Source: Crocodylus rhombifer (Eukaryota; Chordata; Crocodylia; Crocodylidae). Taken from it: a DNA stretch of 64,000 nucleotides. The DNA lies in NCBI GenBank assembly GCA_038503035.1, contig JAVSML010000938.1, positions 112,987-176,986 of the forward strand, written 5' to 3'. The translations under genes and the position numbers were made by a program. Position 1 is the stretch's first letter. Each line of letters starts with the position of its first letter. This document shows positions 11,301 through 21,705 of the stretch, in pieces. The notes below the pieces were generated by a model. The model saw only the letters and a list, made by a program, of their open reading frames with translations, was not told where the DNA came from and did not search any database.

Positions 11301-11573
11301 AGAAATGCCCCATATAGCTATGTTTGCAGAAGGGGCATGCAGTGCCAGACAGGGAAGGAGATCGTCTCTCTTCCCTTCTTCTATGAGCAGCAGGTTGTAA
11401 ATAAGGCAGGCAGGCGAGAGCCCATGGAGAGCTTTTTGGGTATAAGGCACGGCCATAATCAGCTTCCACAAGTTTCCTATTTACAATAGAAGGGGGAAAA
11501 GGGAAGTAAAGCTTACGGCAGGCAGGAGTACCCACTCTTCGTCTGGCCCCAAATGCTTTCCCTGGAAACACAG

Positions 11574-12562
11574 GTGCATGGGATTGCCTCAGAGGTCAGT
11601 CCTGGGGCCAGTTTTGATCAATATCTTCACCAACAACCTGAAAGATGGCACAGCGTGCACCCTCAGGCAGTCTGCAGATGGCACTAAGCTGTGGAGAGTA
11701 GTAGATACACGGGAGGGCAGGGTTAGGATTCAGAGTAACCTCCACAAATGGGAGGACTGGGCCAAAAGAAATCTCATGAGGTTCAACAAGGACAAGGGCA
11801 AAGTCCTGCACTTATCACAGAACAACCCCATGCACCGGTGCAGGCTGGGAGTGGCTGGCTGGGCAGCAGCTCTGCAGAAAAGGACTGGGGGCGGGGGAAT
11901 GGGACAAGAAGCTGAATATGAGCCAGTAGTGTGCCCTTGTAGCCATGAAGGCTAATGACATCTGGGCTGCATTGTTAGAAGTATTGCAGGTAGGTCAAGG
12001 GAAGTGATTCTTCCCCTCTATTCAGCACAGGTGAGGCCACATCTGGAGTCCTGTGTCCAGTTTTTGGCCCCCCACTACAGAAAGGAAGTAGACAAATTGG
12101 GGAATCCAGTGGAGGGCAAAGAAAATGGTTTGGGGGTGGGGGACATGACTGATGAGAGGCTGAGGGAAATGGGCTGATTTAGGGAAATGGGCTGCAGAAG
12201 AGAAGACCGAGGGGGATTGAATAGCAGCCTTCAACTCCCTGCCGGGGGGCTGCAAAGAGGATGGAGCTGGGCTGGTCTCCGTGGGGGCAGGTGACAGAGC
12301 AAGGAGCGATGGGCTCAACCTGTAGCAAGGGAAGTTTACGTTTTCTGCATATATAACCTTCTCATGAGGTAGGTGGTGAAACATTGGAACAGGTGACCCA
12401 GAGAGGTGGTGCAGTCTCTATCCTTGGAGGTTTTTAAGTCCCAGGTAGACAAAGCCCTGGCTGGGAGGATGTAGTTGGGGCTGGTCCTGCTTTGACCAGA
12501 GGGTTGGACTAGATGTGATCCCCTGAGCTCCCTCCCAGCCTGCATTTTCTGTGATTCTATGA
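11574..12562 (+). mobile_element. CR1 LINE 3' half
   Basis: Opens at a degenerate VPQGSVLGPVL motif, continues to an altered catalytic block (SADGTKLW where FADDTKLW is usual), KVLHLSQNNP and on to the 3' end TGATTCTATGAA. The aspartate change and frameshifts make it dead. Confidence 0.85.
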
Positions 12563-12682
12563 AATGCCTACACAGACACCAGCAGGCATCCTCAAAAATG
12601 TGGGGATGGAAAAACATTATATTCATGAGATCTGTTGGACCCTTGATAACATTACTTGAATACACCAGTGAATTTAAATACA

Positions 12683-12948
12683 CAGAACAAGAAGCAGTGG
12701 TCTCAAGTTTCAGCAAGGGAAGTTTAGGTTAGGTATTAGGAAAAACTCTCACGAGGAGGGTAGTAAAGCACTGGGACAGCTGACCCAGAGAAGTCGTGGA
12801 GTCTCCATTCTTGGAAGTTTTTAAGACCCGGCTTGACGAACCTTAGCTGGGACGATGTAGTTGGGGCTGGTCCTGCTTTTAGGCAGGGAGTTGGAGTGGA
12901 TGCAACTTCCTGAGCTCCCTTCAACCCTCATTTTCTATGATTCTGTGA
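12683..12948 (+). mobile_element. CR1 3' end fragment
   Basis: About 265 bp matching the CR1 3' consensus order (GGGAAGTTTAGGTTAGGTAT ... GGGCTGGTCCTGCTTT ... TTTTCTATGATTCTGTGA). Confidence 0.8.
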
Positions 12949-13073
12949 GTAAATTGGATGCTTATCTTGCTGGGATCCTATGACCCCAGCTGACTTCCTG
13001 CCCTTTGGGCAGGGGGCTGGACTCGATGATCTCCCGAGGTCCCTTCCAGCCCTAATGTCTATGAAATCTATGA
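12949..13073 (+). mobile_element. CR1 3' tail of another subfamily
   Basis: GGGGGCTGGACTCGATGATC, then CCGAGGTCCCTTCCAGCC and TCTATGAAATCTATGA. It lies immediately after the previous CR1 end, giving tail-to-tail insertions. Confidence 0.8.
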
Positions 13074-13111
13074 TGGCAGTCTGGAGACAGAGTAGTCAAG
13101 TGGGGACTTTA

Positions 13112-13192
13112 CAGTGGTTCTCAACTGGGGCACCACCAGACTCAGGAGAGCGATGGAGGGCTGCCCGGCACTGAAAAGGATGAGAACCACTG
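13112..13192. mobile_element. 81-bp hAT MITE
   Basis: Begins CAGTGGTTCTCAACTGGGG and ends GATGAGAACCACTG, a clear terminal inverted repeat of hAT type. No 8-bp target duplication survives. Confidence 0.65.
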
Positions 13193-14289
13193 TGCTAATG
13201 GGTGATAGGACCACAAATGTACTGGGAAAGAGAAAGCAAACCCAATTCATTTCACTGCCTGTGCATTTTGCTCACACCTTCAAAATGCCACCAATTTGTC
13301 CTCCTGCCAAGGTTCCTGCTTCCTTGGTAGGGACCAAACCTCCCATGGGCTCTCTATGGGGAGTCTGAATCTGTGGGGCAAAAATGAAGTCACCAGGACT
13401 GCTCCACACACAGCAACTCCCGGTCTCTGCAGTCTCAGCTTGTTCATACTTTTTTTTCTGATTAAAGTATTTGGGCTGCTCCAATATTTTCCATGCTCTC
13501 TGGTCTCTGTCGCTCTCTCTTATCCCAGCATTCATTGGCCTTAGTTCTTCCAGCTATTGCACAAGCTTGCCTGCTATTATGAAAAGCAGGCCAGCAAGCA
13601 GCAGCTTTGTATAATGTGCTTGATTCAAGATTTGGTGAACTCAAGCCAATCAACTTGCAGTCTTACAGATCACAGTGTTTCTTGGCACATCGCAATCCCC
13701 CTCCAGTCAATGATTATGTCCTTTTAAAAGACATAAAGCCATCATTTCTGACCCTGGTTTTGAGGCATCCATGGAGATGAGATAATTCTCGAAGCGGGGA
13801 AAAAGAAAATTAACTGTAAAAAGCTCCAGGATGTTGGGTGCCTTGTAAAATATCTATAACAGAGCTGACAGGCATATTTGGGAAAGAATGGATTTTGCAG
13901 GGATCCAAATCCTTCAGCTCAGCCTTGGCACTCGATCACCCTCAGCACCCGCTTATTGCTTTGTAAACTCCTCCATCATATACATCAGCCGTTGCCCAGC
14001 GGAAAAAATCAGTCACTGTCAGCAAGCTCCGAGGAGCGACAATTGACCATAATCGTACAACTGGTGCTTAACGTTGTTTAAATATCTCAGTATGTTCAGT
14101 TTTTCTCTGATGCAATCGTTAACAGCGCTGAGCAATTGAAAGCTATTCCAAACACGCACCTAATACGTTGTGGAAGTTCAACGGTCAGGGCTGAAATACA
14201 TCTGTGGTTGGAGCGGAGCTTTTCCAGCTTGCTTCCCTGTCTCTGAGCTGTATGTCGTAGTTAAATACACGTGGAGAGGCCAGCTGGTT
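13193..14289. other. Intergenic, no gene seen
   Basis: Short frames only; about 14080-14170 is AT-rich and repeat-free. Confidence 0.55.
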
Positions 14290-14736
14290 GAACGGCACAG
14301 GGCTGGTCTGTGGACCGGATCCTGTGTGCGGGGTTGGTCTTCAAGATCAGCTTCAATGCCCGGGGCCAGATGCCGGCTGGGTCCCGCACATCGGGTTGGT
14401 CTGAGTCAGCATGCCCGCTCAAACCTGCTTGTGCTGCATTGGGCCATTCACCATCCTGCCTCCATATGCCAGACTTGGCTGTAATCCTGCATGTTGGATT
14501 CAACTGTGGGCTGTTGCTATCTAGTGCCCAGGGCCACATCATCTGGTTTGTGGGGCTGCAGAAACCAGACATTTTCTGGAAAATTGTCCAGAAATTTGAC
14601 ATCAGGGGAGCAGCAATGAACATTGCCACTTTTTCCCCAGTGCCAAACTTTCAGACCCATGAGGCCACCCACAGGCTGGATGACACAGTCTTGCAGGCTG
14701 GATTTGGGCCATGGGCTGGAGTTTGAGCACCTCTAC
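14290..14736 (-). mobile_element. hAT-like degenerate repeat
   Basis: The right edge GGCTGGAGTTTGAGCACCTC is the complement of a hAT-type 5' end, and the interior repeats GGCCGGAT/GGCTGG-type phrases. The left terminus was not found. The overlapping frames on both strands (up to 138 codons) are incidental. Confidence 0.35.
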
Positions 14737-15360
14737 CACAGAAAAGTGAAGCCAGCACACAGCTTGTGAATGCATCATTATCTTGCACAAAGAAGCTAGC
14801 CTGAAGTTTGCAATGTGCTTTATGTTAGACCTTGTTGGGGATTTATCAACAGAAACATCAATGGTTTTCGATTAGAACAAAGAAACTATCTGTGGGAAAA
14901 GGGTGGGGTTTTAAACAAGGATTTTGTTAGGGAAATAGAAAGATTTGGGATGATTTTGTTTTTTTAATTATCCAAACATCTCATCTAGGCAGACAAATGA
15001 AAAAGATGCTTTTTTGCTGGAGGGGGAGCGGTCAAGGGCATTTTGTTTTGAAATTTAAGATCATTTATATTTTTTTAAAAGTTTTTAGAAAGCATTAAAG
15101 CAAGAATGCACTAGTCAGACTGATCACATTTGGGGTCAGGCAGGAATCTGCAGGCCGTGGCTCTCTTCCTAGATGCAGGCCATGGCCATGCAGTGCAGGC
15201 CATGGCTCTTCCTAGGATCTCTTGAGCATTTATTAGCAACCTTCCAGCAGTCCACTGTGATCCCCTGCTTTACCTGTAACAGGTTTGGGTGTTACACCTT
15301 GTGTTGTCTCAAGGTTGACCGTGTCATTTTGCTAAAAGGTTAGCCAGTGGATTTGTACAG
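14737..15360. other. Intergenic, no gene seen
   Basis: T-rich single-copy DNA; GCAGGCCRTGGCYCTTCCTA occurs twice near 15150-15215 as a short local repeat. Confidence 0.5.
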
Positions 15361-15628
15361 GATGGCTTGGATAGGGATAACCCTGGATCAGGCGAGGGGG
15401 TTGGACTACATGAGTGGTTTTCAACCTGGGGTCTGCAGAGTATGTCTAAGGAGTTCATGAAAGACTATTATCATCAAACAAAGGTATGCGAATACCCGCA
15501 CTTACAATTCAAAGGGGTCTGTGCCTCCATTAGAAATTTTTTAGGGGTCTACAAATGAAAAAAGGTTGAAGACCACTGAACTAGATGACCTCTCAAGTTC
15601 CTTCCAGCCCAACTTCTCTATGATTCAG
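15361..15628 (+). mobile_element. CR1 3' tail split by a hAT insertion
   Basis: The CR1 tail GGGTTGGACTA (up to 15411) resumes at AACTAGATGACCTCTCAAGT (15579) and ends TCTCTATGATTCAG. The interruption is the hAT MITE at 15412-15578. Confidence 0.8.
15412..15578. mobile_element. 167-bp hAT MITE nested in CR1
   Basis: TIRs GAGTGGTTTTCAACC and GGTTGAAGACCACTG. The 8-bp target duplication is GACTACAT (15404-15411) and AACTAGAT (15579-15586), 6 of 8 matching; the CR1 consensus GACTAGAT explains both copies. Confidence 0.85.
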
Positions 15629-17284
15629 TTTGATCCAAAACGATTTTACAGTACCTGAAAACGTGGTATTTTGGCTTTTCAGTCTAATTTGCAATAGGCA
15701 AATTGTCTGAAATCTTGAAAATGTGCATGGGAGGGGATCATGATTTCCCCCACCAGCTGTATGTGACATCAGGGTCAAAATCAAAGGTCAGCCTGAGGCC
15801 GAACGGCCTATTAGGTTAGAGTGGTTAAGGCACACCCATTTCTGTAGCCAATGGCACACAAGAGAGTGATGTAATTAGCAGTATATCTGGCCACCTTTGA
15901 TTCCTCATCCTGAATGACCAGCAACCCACTTACCAGCTGGGTTGAAGGGCCACAGCAAGGCAGTCCTGTCCAGTTAAAACTGCCCGGGACTGGACAGTCT
16001 TGATGAGTGGCTCTTTGCATATGAATTTATCTGTCCAGAACAAATAACAGCACTGGGCTCATTCAGGGAATGTTGTGCAGATCTGGTGCGATGCTTTTCT
16101 CAAAAAAAGAAAAAAAAAAGCTTTATTTTTATGAAAATGCTGTCTTTTGTCAACCACCATGTTTAGAAAAACACATCAATTCCCTCCACGTTTCATTGAA
16201 GCCGCCTTCCACCACAAAGCCTTCTGATAATGTCAAAACATGCTGTTTCGACAGCTCCAGAACGTTTCCCCCTTGGAACAAATTAAAAAGTTTAAAAGTT
16301 AGGAAGAGTTGAACGAGTTTGAAAATCAGCACAAAAAAAGGCCCTTTTAGTGCTGAAATCATCATTAAAAAAAGTCAGCCCCTAATAAGCATTTATTGAT
16401 TTAGTTTGTGCTGTTTTGTTTCATGGGAAATGTCAAGCTATGTAGTATACTTTTTTTCTCTGGAACGGGAAAAACAATTGACAACCTGGAACCTCCTGTG
16501 AAACAGAGACTCCTATTCCTGGCCAGCTCTTATATTGTGAAGCCAATTACTTTTAAGGCTGGCATTAACACAGGTACTACAGAAAGGGGCCCATACACAT
16601 GCACACACCTTCTTATGTATAAGGTACACACATGCATTGTACACACATACATATGTCTTCATGGATATCTTTGACTGTAGCAGAAGGATCAAGGCATCTG
16701 CTAGCCTATAGCCACACCAATTGCAGGAGATTTTCCCACAGAGCATCTGATCCAAAATATCGTTAATGTAGACTCACCCCCTCATATAACACAGTTATAA
16801 AATTATTTTTCTAATGCCAGAACCAGGCTGGCTGCGTCAGTGAACCTAGGCTTGATGTTCCCTAGGGCAACAGAGTAATCAGGTTTAATTACAACAAAAG
16901 GCTGTTTCTGCTCATTGAGCACAGCACATTGAAGACAAGAATGTTTCACTTGCTTCACAACTGCCCTGAAATATAGTCAAACAAAGTGCTTATGCAATTA
17001 CCGCAGGATCTTGCCAAGAGATGCTTTCCCATCATAGTGGCCCAGAACGGCTTTCTGGTCCCTGTGAAAAACAGTTTGCAGAGAAGCTAAACTTAAAAAA
17101 AAAATCTCTTTTAAAAGAAACCCACCAGTGCAAACAGGGAAGTTAGTGAGGATACGCAAACTGCAGTGGCTTATACTGTTGAATCCATTGTGGAAGTTAC
17201 TATCAGAGAAAATCTATGGCACCCAAACATTAAAAACATAAAGAAGCGCATGAAGCCCAAAGGCAATATACTCTGTGACCTAGT
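15629..17284. other. Intergenic, no gene seen
   Basis: Contains a tRNA-A-box-like phrase (AGAGTGGTTAAGGC, 15819) without a matching B box, and a short CATACACA-rich run near 16600-16660. No gene. Confidence 0.5.
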
Positions 17285-17505
17285 GGCTACAATATGACAT
17301 TGAGATGGAGATGCGGGCTTTATCCACAGACTGCAATACCCGAGGCAAGTCATTTCCCCACTCCCTCTGTCGTCCCTACTAAGCTTTGACTCACCAATTA
17401 AACTGTAAGGTCTTCAAGGCCAGGACTCCCTTCCTCACTGGATAGACGGCTCCCAGCCAAACAGGGCTCTCATCCAGTTAGGCCTATAGTAACATTAATA
17501 ATAAT
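17285..17505 (+). mobile_element. Old amniote MIR/L3-type repeat
   Basis: Shows GAGGCAAGTCATTTCCCCA, AACTGTAAGGTCTTCAAGGC and a (TAA)n-like end (TTAATAATAATAATGG), the order seen in widespread amniote MIR/CR1-L3 remnants. Confidence 0.6.
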
Positions 17506-17807
17506 AATGGATCCTTAGTAAGCCCATTAATTTGTATCATCTGGGGAAGACTCCAGGAAGGCAATATTAAGCTGTTGAATTGCAATCATTCTGTGTCACG
17601 AACAAGGTAAGAAAGTGGAACTGACAACAGTTCTTCCAGGCTCTGCGAGACGACAAGGCAGCCTTAATTATATCCAATTGCAGCTTTCCATCACATTAAA
17701 TTGCTATGCTGAAAGTTTCAGGCTACTCTGTAAGAAAAGCAGCAACACACGGCTCCCAGCTCCTAAATGACATATTTGTTTTTCTGTCTCTGCACAATGC
17801 AGAAGTT
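17506..17807. other. Intergenic, no gene seen
   Basis: Repeat-free AT-rich block with TTAATTA and CAATTG motifs. Possibly conserved non-coding DNA; unproven. Confidence 0.3.
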
Positions 17808-18542
17808 GTTGCTAAACAATGCTCTTGCCTGTGGCAGCTGAAAAGTATGTCTGTGTGATAAAAGTGCTTGCTAAAGGCTTTATAAAGATTAGACCAAGTG
17901 TTTTTCTGTATTTGTTTAGATATTGAGCTATAAGTTGTTGCTAAAAGCCTAATTATAGTTTACGATGTAGTGAGGCCTTGTATAAAGTAAGGCCTAGTAA
18001 ATTTAGCAAAGCCTAGAAGTAGTAAGGCCCTGTGGCGCAGTTAAAATTACCTTATCAAAGGAATGCAAGGCTTGTACTGCTATTGTTCAGTCTAAGGACG
18101 GTTGAAGAAAAAGGAATCTAAGTGGTCGTATATTATCAGGGTCCTTCAGAAGCTATAAATTAGCTGAAATACCTGGAAACCATTCAGAAGGAAGATGTAG
18201 CTCTGTGAAAATGATTAGTTAGCTGTTGCCTGGATCACTGGGCCTGTGGACCTTGAGGAGCCCAAGAACTGCATTCCAGGGTCCTTCCCGGCACCCTTCA
18301 GACAGCGTTGCTCGGGGACGCCCAACCTTGCTGAACTTTGTGGAGAGAGAAGCTTGCTGCGTATCAGGCATCAGAGGGACTACTGATAAGTTGCAGATGC
18401 AAATTGCTTTCGTCTGTCATCGTTTGTCTTGTTACTACGCATAGTTGTGTTTTTGTTAAGTCAATAAATCTTTCTTACCTTTCTACCCCCTAACCACACT
18501 CTCAATCTAAACCCTCCGCAGGCGGCTGGGACACTGCCGACA
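17808..18542 (+). mobile_element. Possible solo LTR of an endogenous retroelement
   Basis: TATA-like CTATAAATTAG near 18154, a GC-richer leader, AATAAA near 18462 followed by CTTTCTTACC, and an end in ...GCCGACA. Before it, AAGGCCTTGT/AAGGCCTAGTA/AAGGCCCTGT phrases repeat, as in U3 regions. The left boundary is a guess, I find no target duplication, and no internal retroviral genes follow. Confidence 0.35.
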
Positions 18543-19121
18543 GGATACCTCAACATGGGTGTCAATGGGAGTGTGATCCTTCCGAGCTGGAGTTCGTTTA
18601 AATAGGCTTGTGCTTGTTAATAGATTATTACCCACAATAAACACTGCGGTCGTTAGCATGGCTCTGCAATGCAACACTGCTGCGTAGCAGGGCCCTGTTC
18701 AGGGGGGCAGAAGGGAGCCAAGGTTTTGTCCACCATCAACCCAGTTCTTTGGGTTTAATTGCAGCTACATGAGGAGGGGACGGGATGGAGGAAGCACTGG
18801 TAGAGCCCAACCTGTGGCCTTGTAGTGAGAGCAACATACTGGAGAGATGTAGCATCAAATCCCATCAGGTGATGGTGGCCTAGATCCTGGATTTCATACT
18901 TCTTGGGTGAGTGCCCTTAGTGCTGGGGTGAGTTGCAAGAGGCCCCTCGTTCTCAAACATCCGCTAAGCGTGAGCTTTTGCCCAACTGCAATTTTGGAGC
19001 TTATACACATGAGAGAGCCATGTTCCTGCCCTGCCGCACATGGGATGGACTCATAGACTGGGTCTACACACCAGGGATGTCAGTGCTAGGCCAGGGTAAG
19101 CGACATTTGGGTGAACTAAAT
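18543..19121. other. Intergenic, no gene seen
   Basis: No coding or repeat signature recognised. Confidence 0.5.
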
Positions 19122-19570
19122 GACATAGGATTCTGCCCCCAGTCTGGTCCCAAGGGGAGTGGTCAGTGGAGGTCCCTACATGACCACTGCCCAAAACAAC
19201 CTGATTAATAAGGGGTTTTTAGAAGGCTAGGCTAGTGGTTTGGGGGATTGTTGGATGCTCGCATTCAGTGCCTTGTGTTGCCACAACTTTCCTTGGGGGA
19301 TATCTGGCTGAACCAAGGGACACAGGATTCTGCCCCCCGTCTGGTCCCAAGCGGACCAGTCAGTGGAGGTCCCTACATGATCCTTAACAAAGAACCAAAG
19401 AAACAACTCTGAGAGACTTCAAGGACTGATCCAGTTCAGTATGGTCTAACACCAGAGACAGAGACAGTCTCATTGATTTGAAGAACAAACCGCCCACCGC
19501 CCAAAACAACCTGGTGGGTAAGGGGTCTTCAGAAGGCCAGGCCAGTGGCTTGGGGGATTGTTGGATGCCA
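19122..19570 (+). repeat. Imperfect A-B-A-B tandem duplication
   Basis: Block A (GGATTCTGCCCC then GTCTGGTCCCAAG then GTCAGTGGAGGTCCCTACAT) occurs at about 19127-19182 and 19325-19381. Block B (CCCAAAACAACCTG then GTGGYTTGGGGGATTGTTGG) occurs at about 19189-19256 and 19499-19567. An extra 110 bp sits between the second A and second B. Confidence 0.75.
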
Positions 19571-21499
19571 TGCATTGCCAAAATGTTCCTTGGAGATGTT
19601 GGGCGGGTTTTAATCTCTGCAACTCCCTTTCCCTCAGTGGGCATTGGTAGCAATAGCATTGCCCTGCCTTCTAGGGGTGGTATGAGGCACAGTCGATATT
19701 GTGCAATATCCAGACTAACTGGTTCGATCTGCACCTCACCGGCACTGAAGCACGGGCTCTCCAAGGAATGGGTGTAGCTCGCACTCTGCAAAAGAGCCTT
19801 CTTTCCCAAAGGGTTTTCACAGAGGAGTCGTGTGCATCTTTCCCCTCTCGCTTTGAAATGCTTCTGTACTCTTCTCCTGGCTAGAGCTGAAGTCGATTGC
19901 ATGTTAAGGCACTTGAGAAAGGCAGGACATTGCAGCCTCAGCCCCTTTTGTAATGCGCGGTTCTTAAATGCAGCAGATGCTGAACAGAGACTGCGTGCAA
20001 AACGAAGAGAAGGGAGCAGGACTACCGCCCACGTAGCCATTGAATTGAATGCCTTCTCCTTCAGAAAGGTCTCTCCCATCACTCTGCTAAAGAACAGCAT
20101 AAATAGCAGAAAGCCCTTGAAGCAACATAAATCCTATAGCTGTATCCACTCCAGTGCTTACAGGTGCTGGGAGGTCTGCAGATTGATCCCTCTCTCTACC
20201 AGGACTTCTTGTGCAGCCTTGAATAAATCAGTTAGAATCCTTTGGGCCACTAACCTTCCCATCATAAAAGGCTTATGCTAAAATCAGCTTCATAGGTGCC
20301 TTCCCAGGCATCATGCTTCCTAGTCAAAGTTCACTTATATACTAAAAATATTCCTGATGCGTGCCAGTGTAAGAGTTCCAGCAGACTGGGGCTGGCTTTG
20401 ATTCGTGTTTCCCTGTGGTCTCCATCAGCAGGAAAAATTGCGGCCAGCTCACCCTGATTGCTGCTATGAGATGGGGTGTACAATTGCACAGGACTGGAAA
20501 CGAGGGATAAACGCTGTGCTGCTCTTCTAAGCCTGATCCTTGCAAGCACCTGGTCGTGCTTTTCTGGCTGCAGGGAGCACCCGTGACTCAAGTGGGCAGA
20601 AGGGTCTGTCCATGTCAAGTAGATGAGGCCAAGGTCACATGCTGTAAAAGCCCAGTCTAGCATAATAAGCTTTGTCTTTGCGATTAACCCACAAGAAAAC
20701 TAAATCATGAACGTCTGCTGCCATAGTGGCCCTAATTCCTGCTTGATGTTCGCGTTCCTCTGGGGATTTGCAGGCTGGGGGATCTGGTGGACAAGGCCTG
20801 GAGCTGGAAGACAAGAGACTAGGCTTCAGCTCCCAGCTGATTTGCTTCTTTGGACCATTTATTTCTTTTCTCATTGAATTGTAAGTCTTTAGAGAGGTAA
20901 TGTGTCTTCAGGACATTTTTGCACTGAGGCCTTGAATTCCTCTGGAGCAACAAGGAGCTATTGCAATGCGCACAGCACTAATAGGGCATCAAGCAGCTTG
21001 TGGCGTGGTGAAAGGGGGGCTTTTCTGTGCCTCAGCTCTTTTATGGTAATTGCTCATGTGCACCCTCTTATTCGGGATCAGTGGAAGCTCAGCTGTGGTA
21101 ACTTATCTCTTTCGTTGAGGACTAAAGCTACTGCAAGCGGAGCCTTCACTAAGAGCCCGGGGTGGAAGGATGCACACAGACAACTCCCGTAAAGCAGCTG
21201 ACTCAAAATAAAGCCCTTCTCCCTTATTTTTACCCCATGGTAAATTGCTTGCATCTCCAGTCTCTACAGTGCGATATTGGGTGCTGGTTTACAATCTGGT
21301 TAGGAATAAATCCTGGACATATCTTCCTTTTTTTTTTTTTTTTAAATAGAAAAAGTGTTTTTTCTAACACACTGGCACTATTTTTGCTGGCCCATTTTAG
21401 AACAAAGCCCCTCTTAGAAAGTCTCAAAACGGGAGAAAGTTACAAACTATTTAAAGCAAGAAGTGGTCAAGCAGTGTCAGTTTTTTAGGGCACATGGAG
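19571..21499. other. Intergenic; holds the longest unbroken frame but no supported gene
   Basis: A minus-strand frame of 238 codons (20100 to 19384) runs through the second block B. It shows no signal peptide, no domain and no splice context I recognise; plus-strand frames overlap it. A T17 run lies near 21330. No gene is called. Confidence 0.4.
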
Positions 21500-21705
21500 G
21501 CCAGGTACAGACATTACGTGTCAACTGGCATAAGTGACTGAAAAGTGACCTATGCCCATAACAGAACAGTTCAGGGCACTTAGACAAGTTTAAAAATGAC
21601 AGATCCTGGACTGAGAGAGGCCTGGATTGATGAGGTGTCAGACTGAATTGGTTTAGGTTAGACCAGTCTATCGAACTTCTGTAACAGAGCAAAGAGCTCT
21701 CTCCT
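21500..21705. mobile_element. MITE-like repeat shared with 28440-28565 and 29955-30300
   Basis: Shares CAACTGGCATAAGTGA with CAACCAGTATAAGTGA-type sequence at 28455. Also shares TCAGACTGAATTGGTTTAGG and CGAACTTCTGTAACAG with TCAGACTGAACTGATTTAGG and GAACTTCTATCCCAG near 29962. Confidence 0.45.

Noticed and set aside
13112..13192. Target duplication for this hAT MITE
   Set aside because: The 8-bp flanks GGACTTTA and TGCTAATG do not match.
15819..15832. tRNA A-box-like phrase
   Set aside because: No B box at the right distance and no cloverleaf could be drawn.
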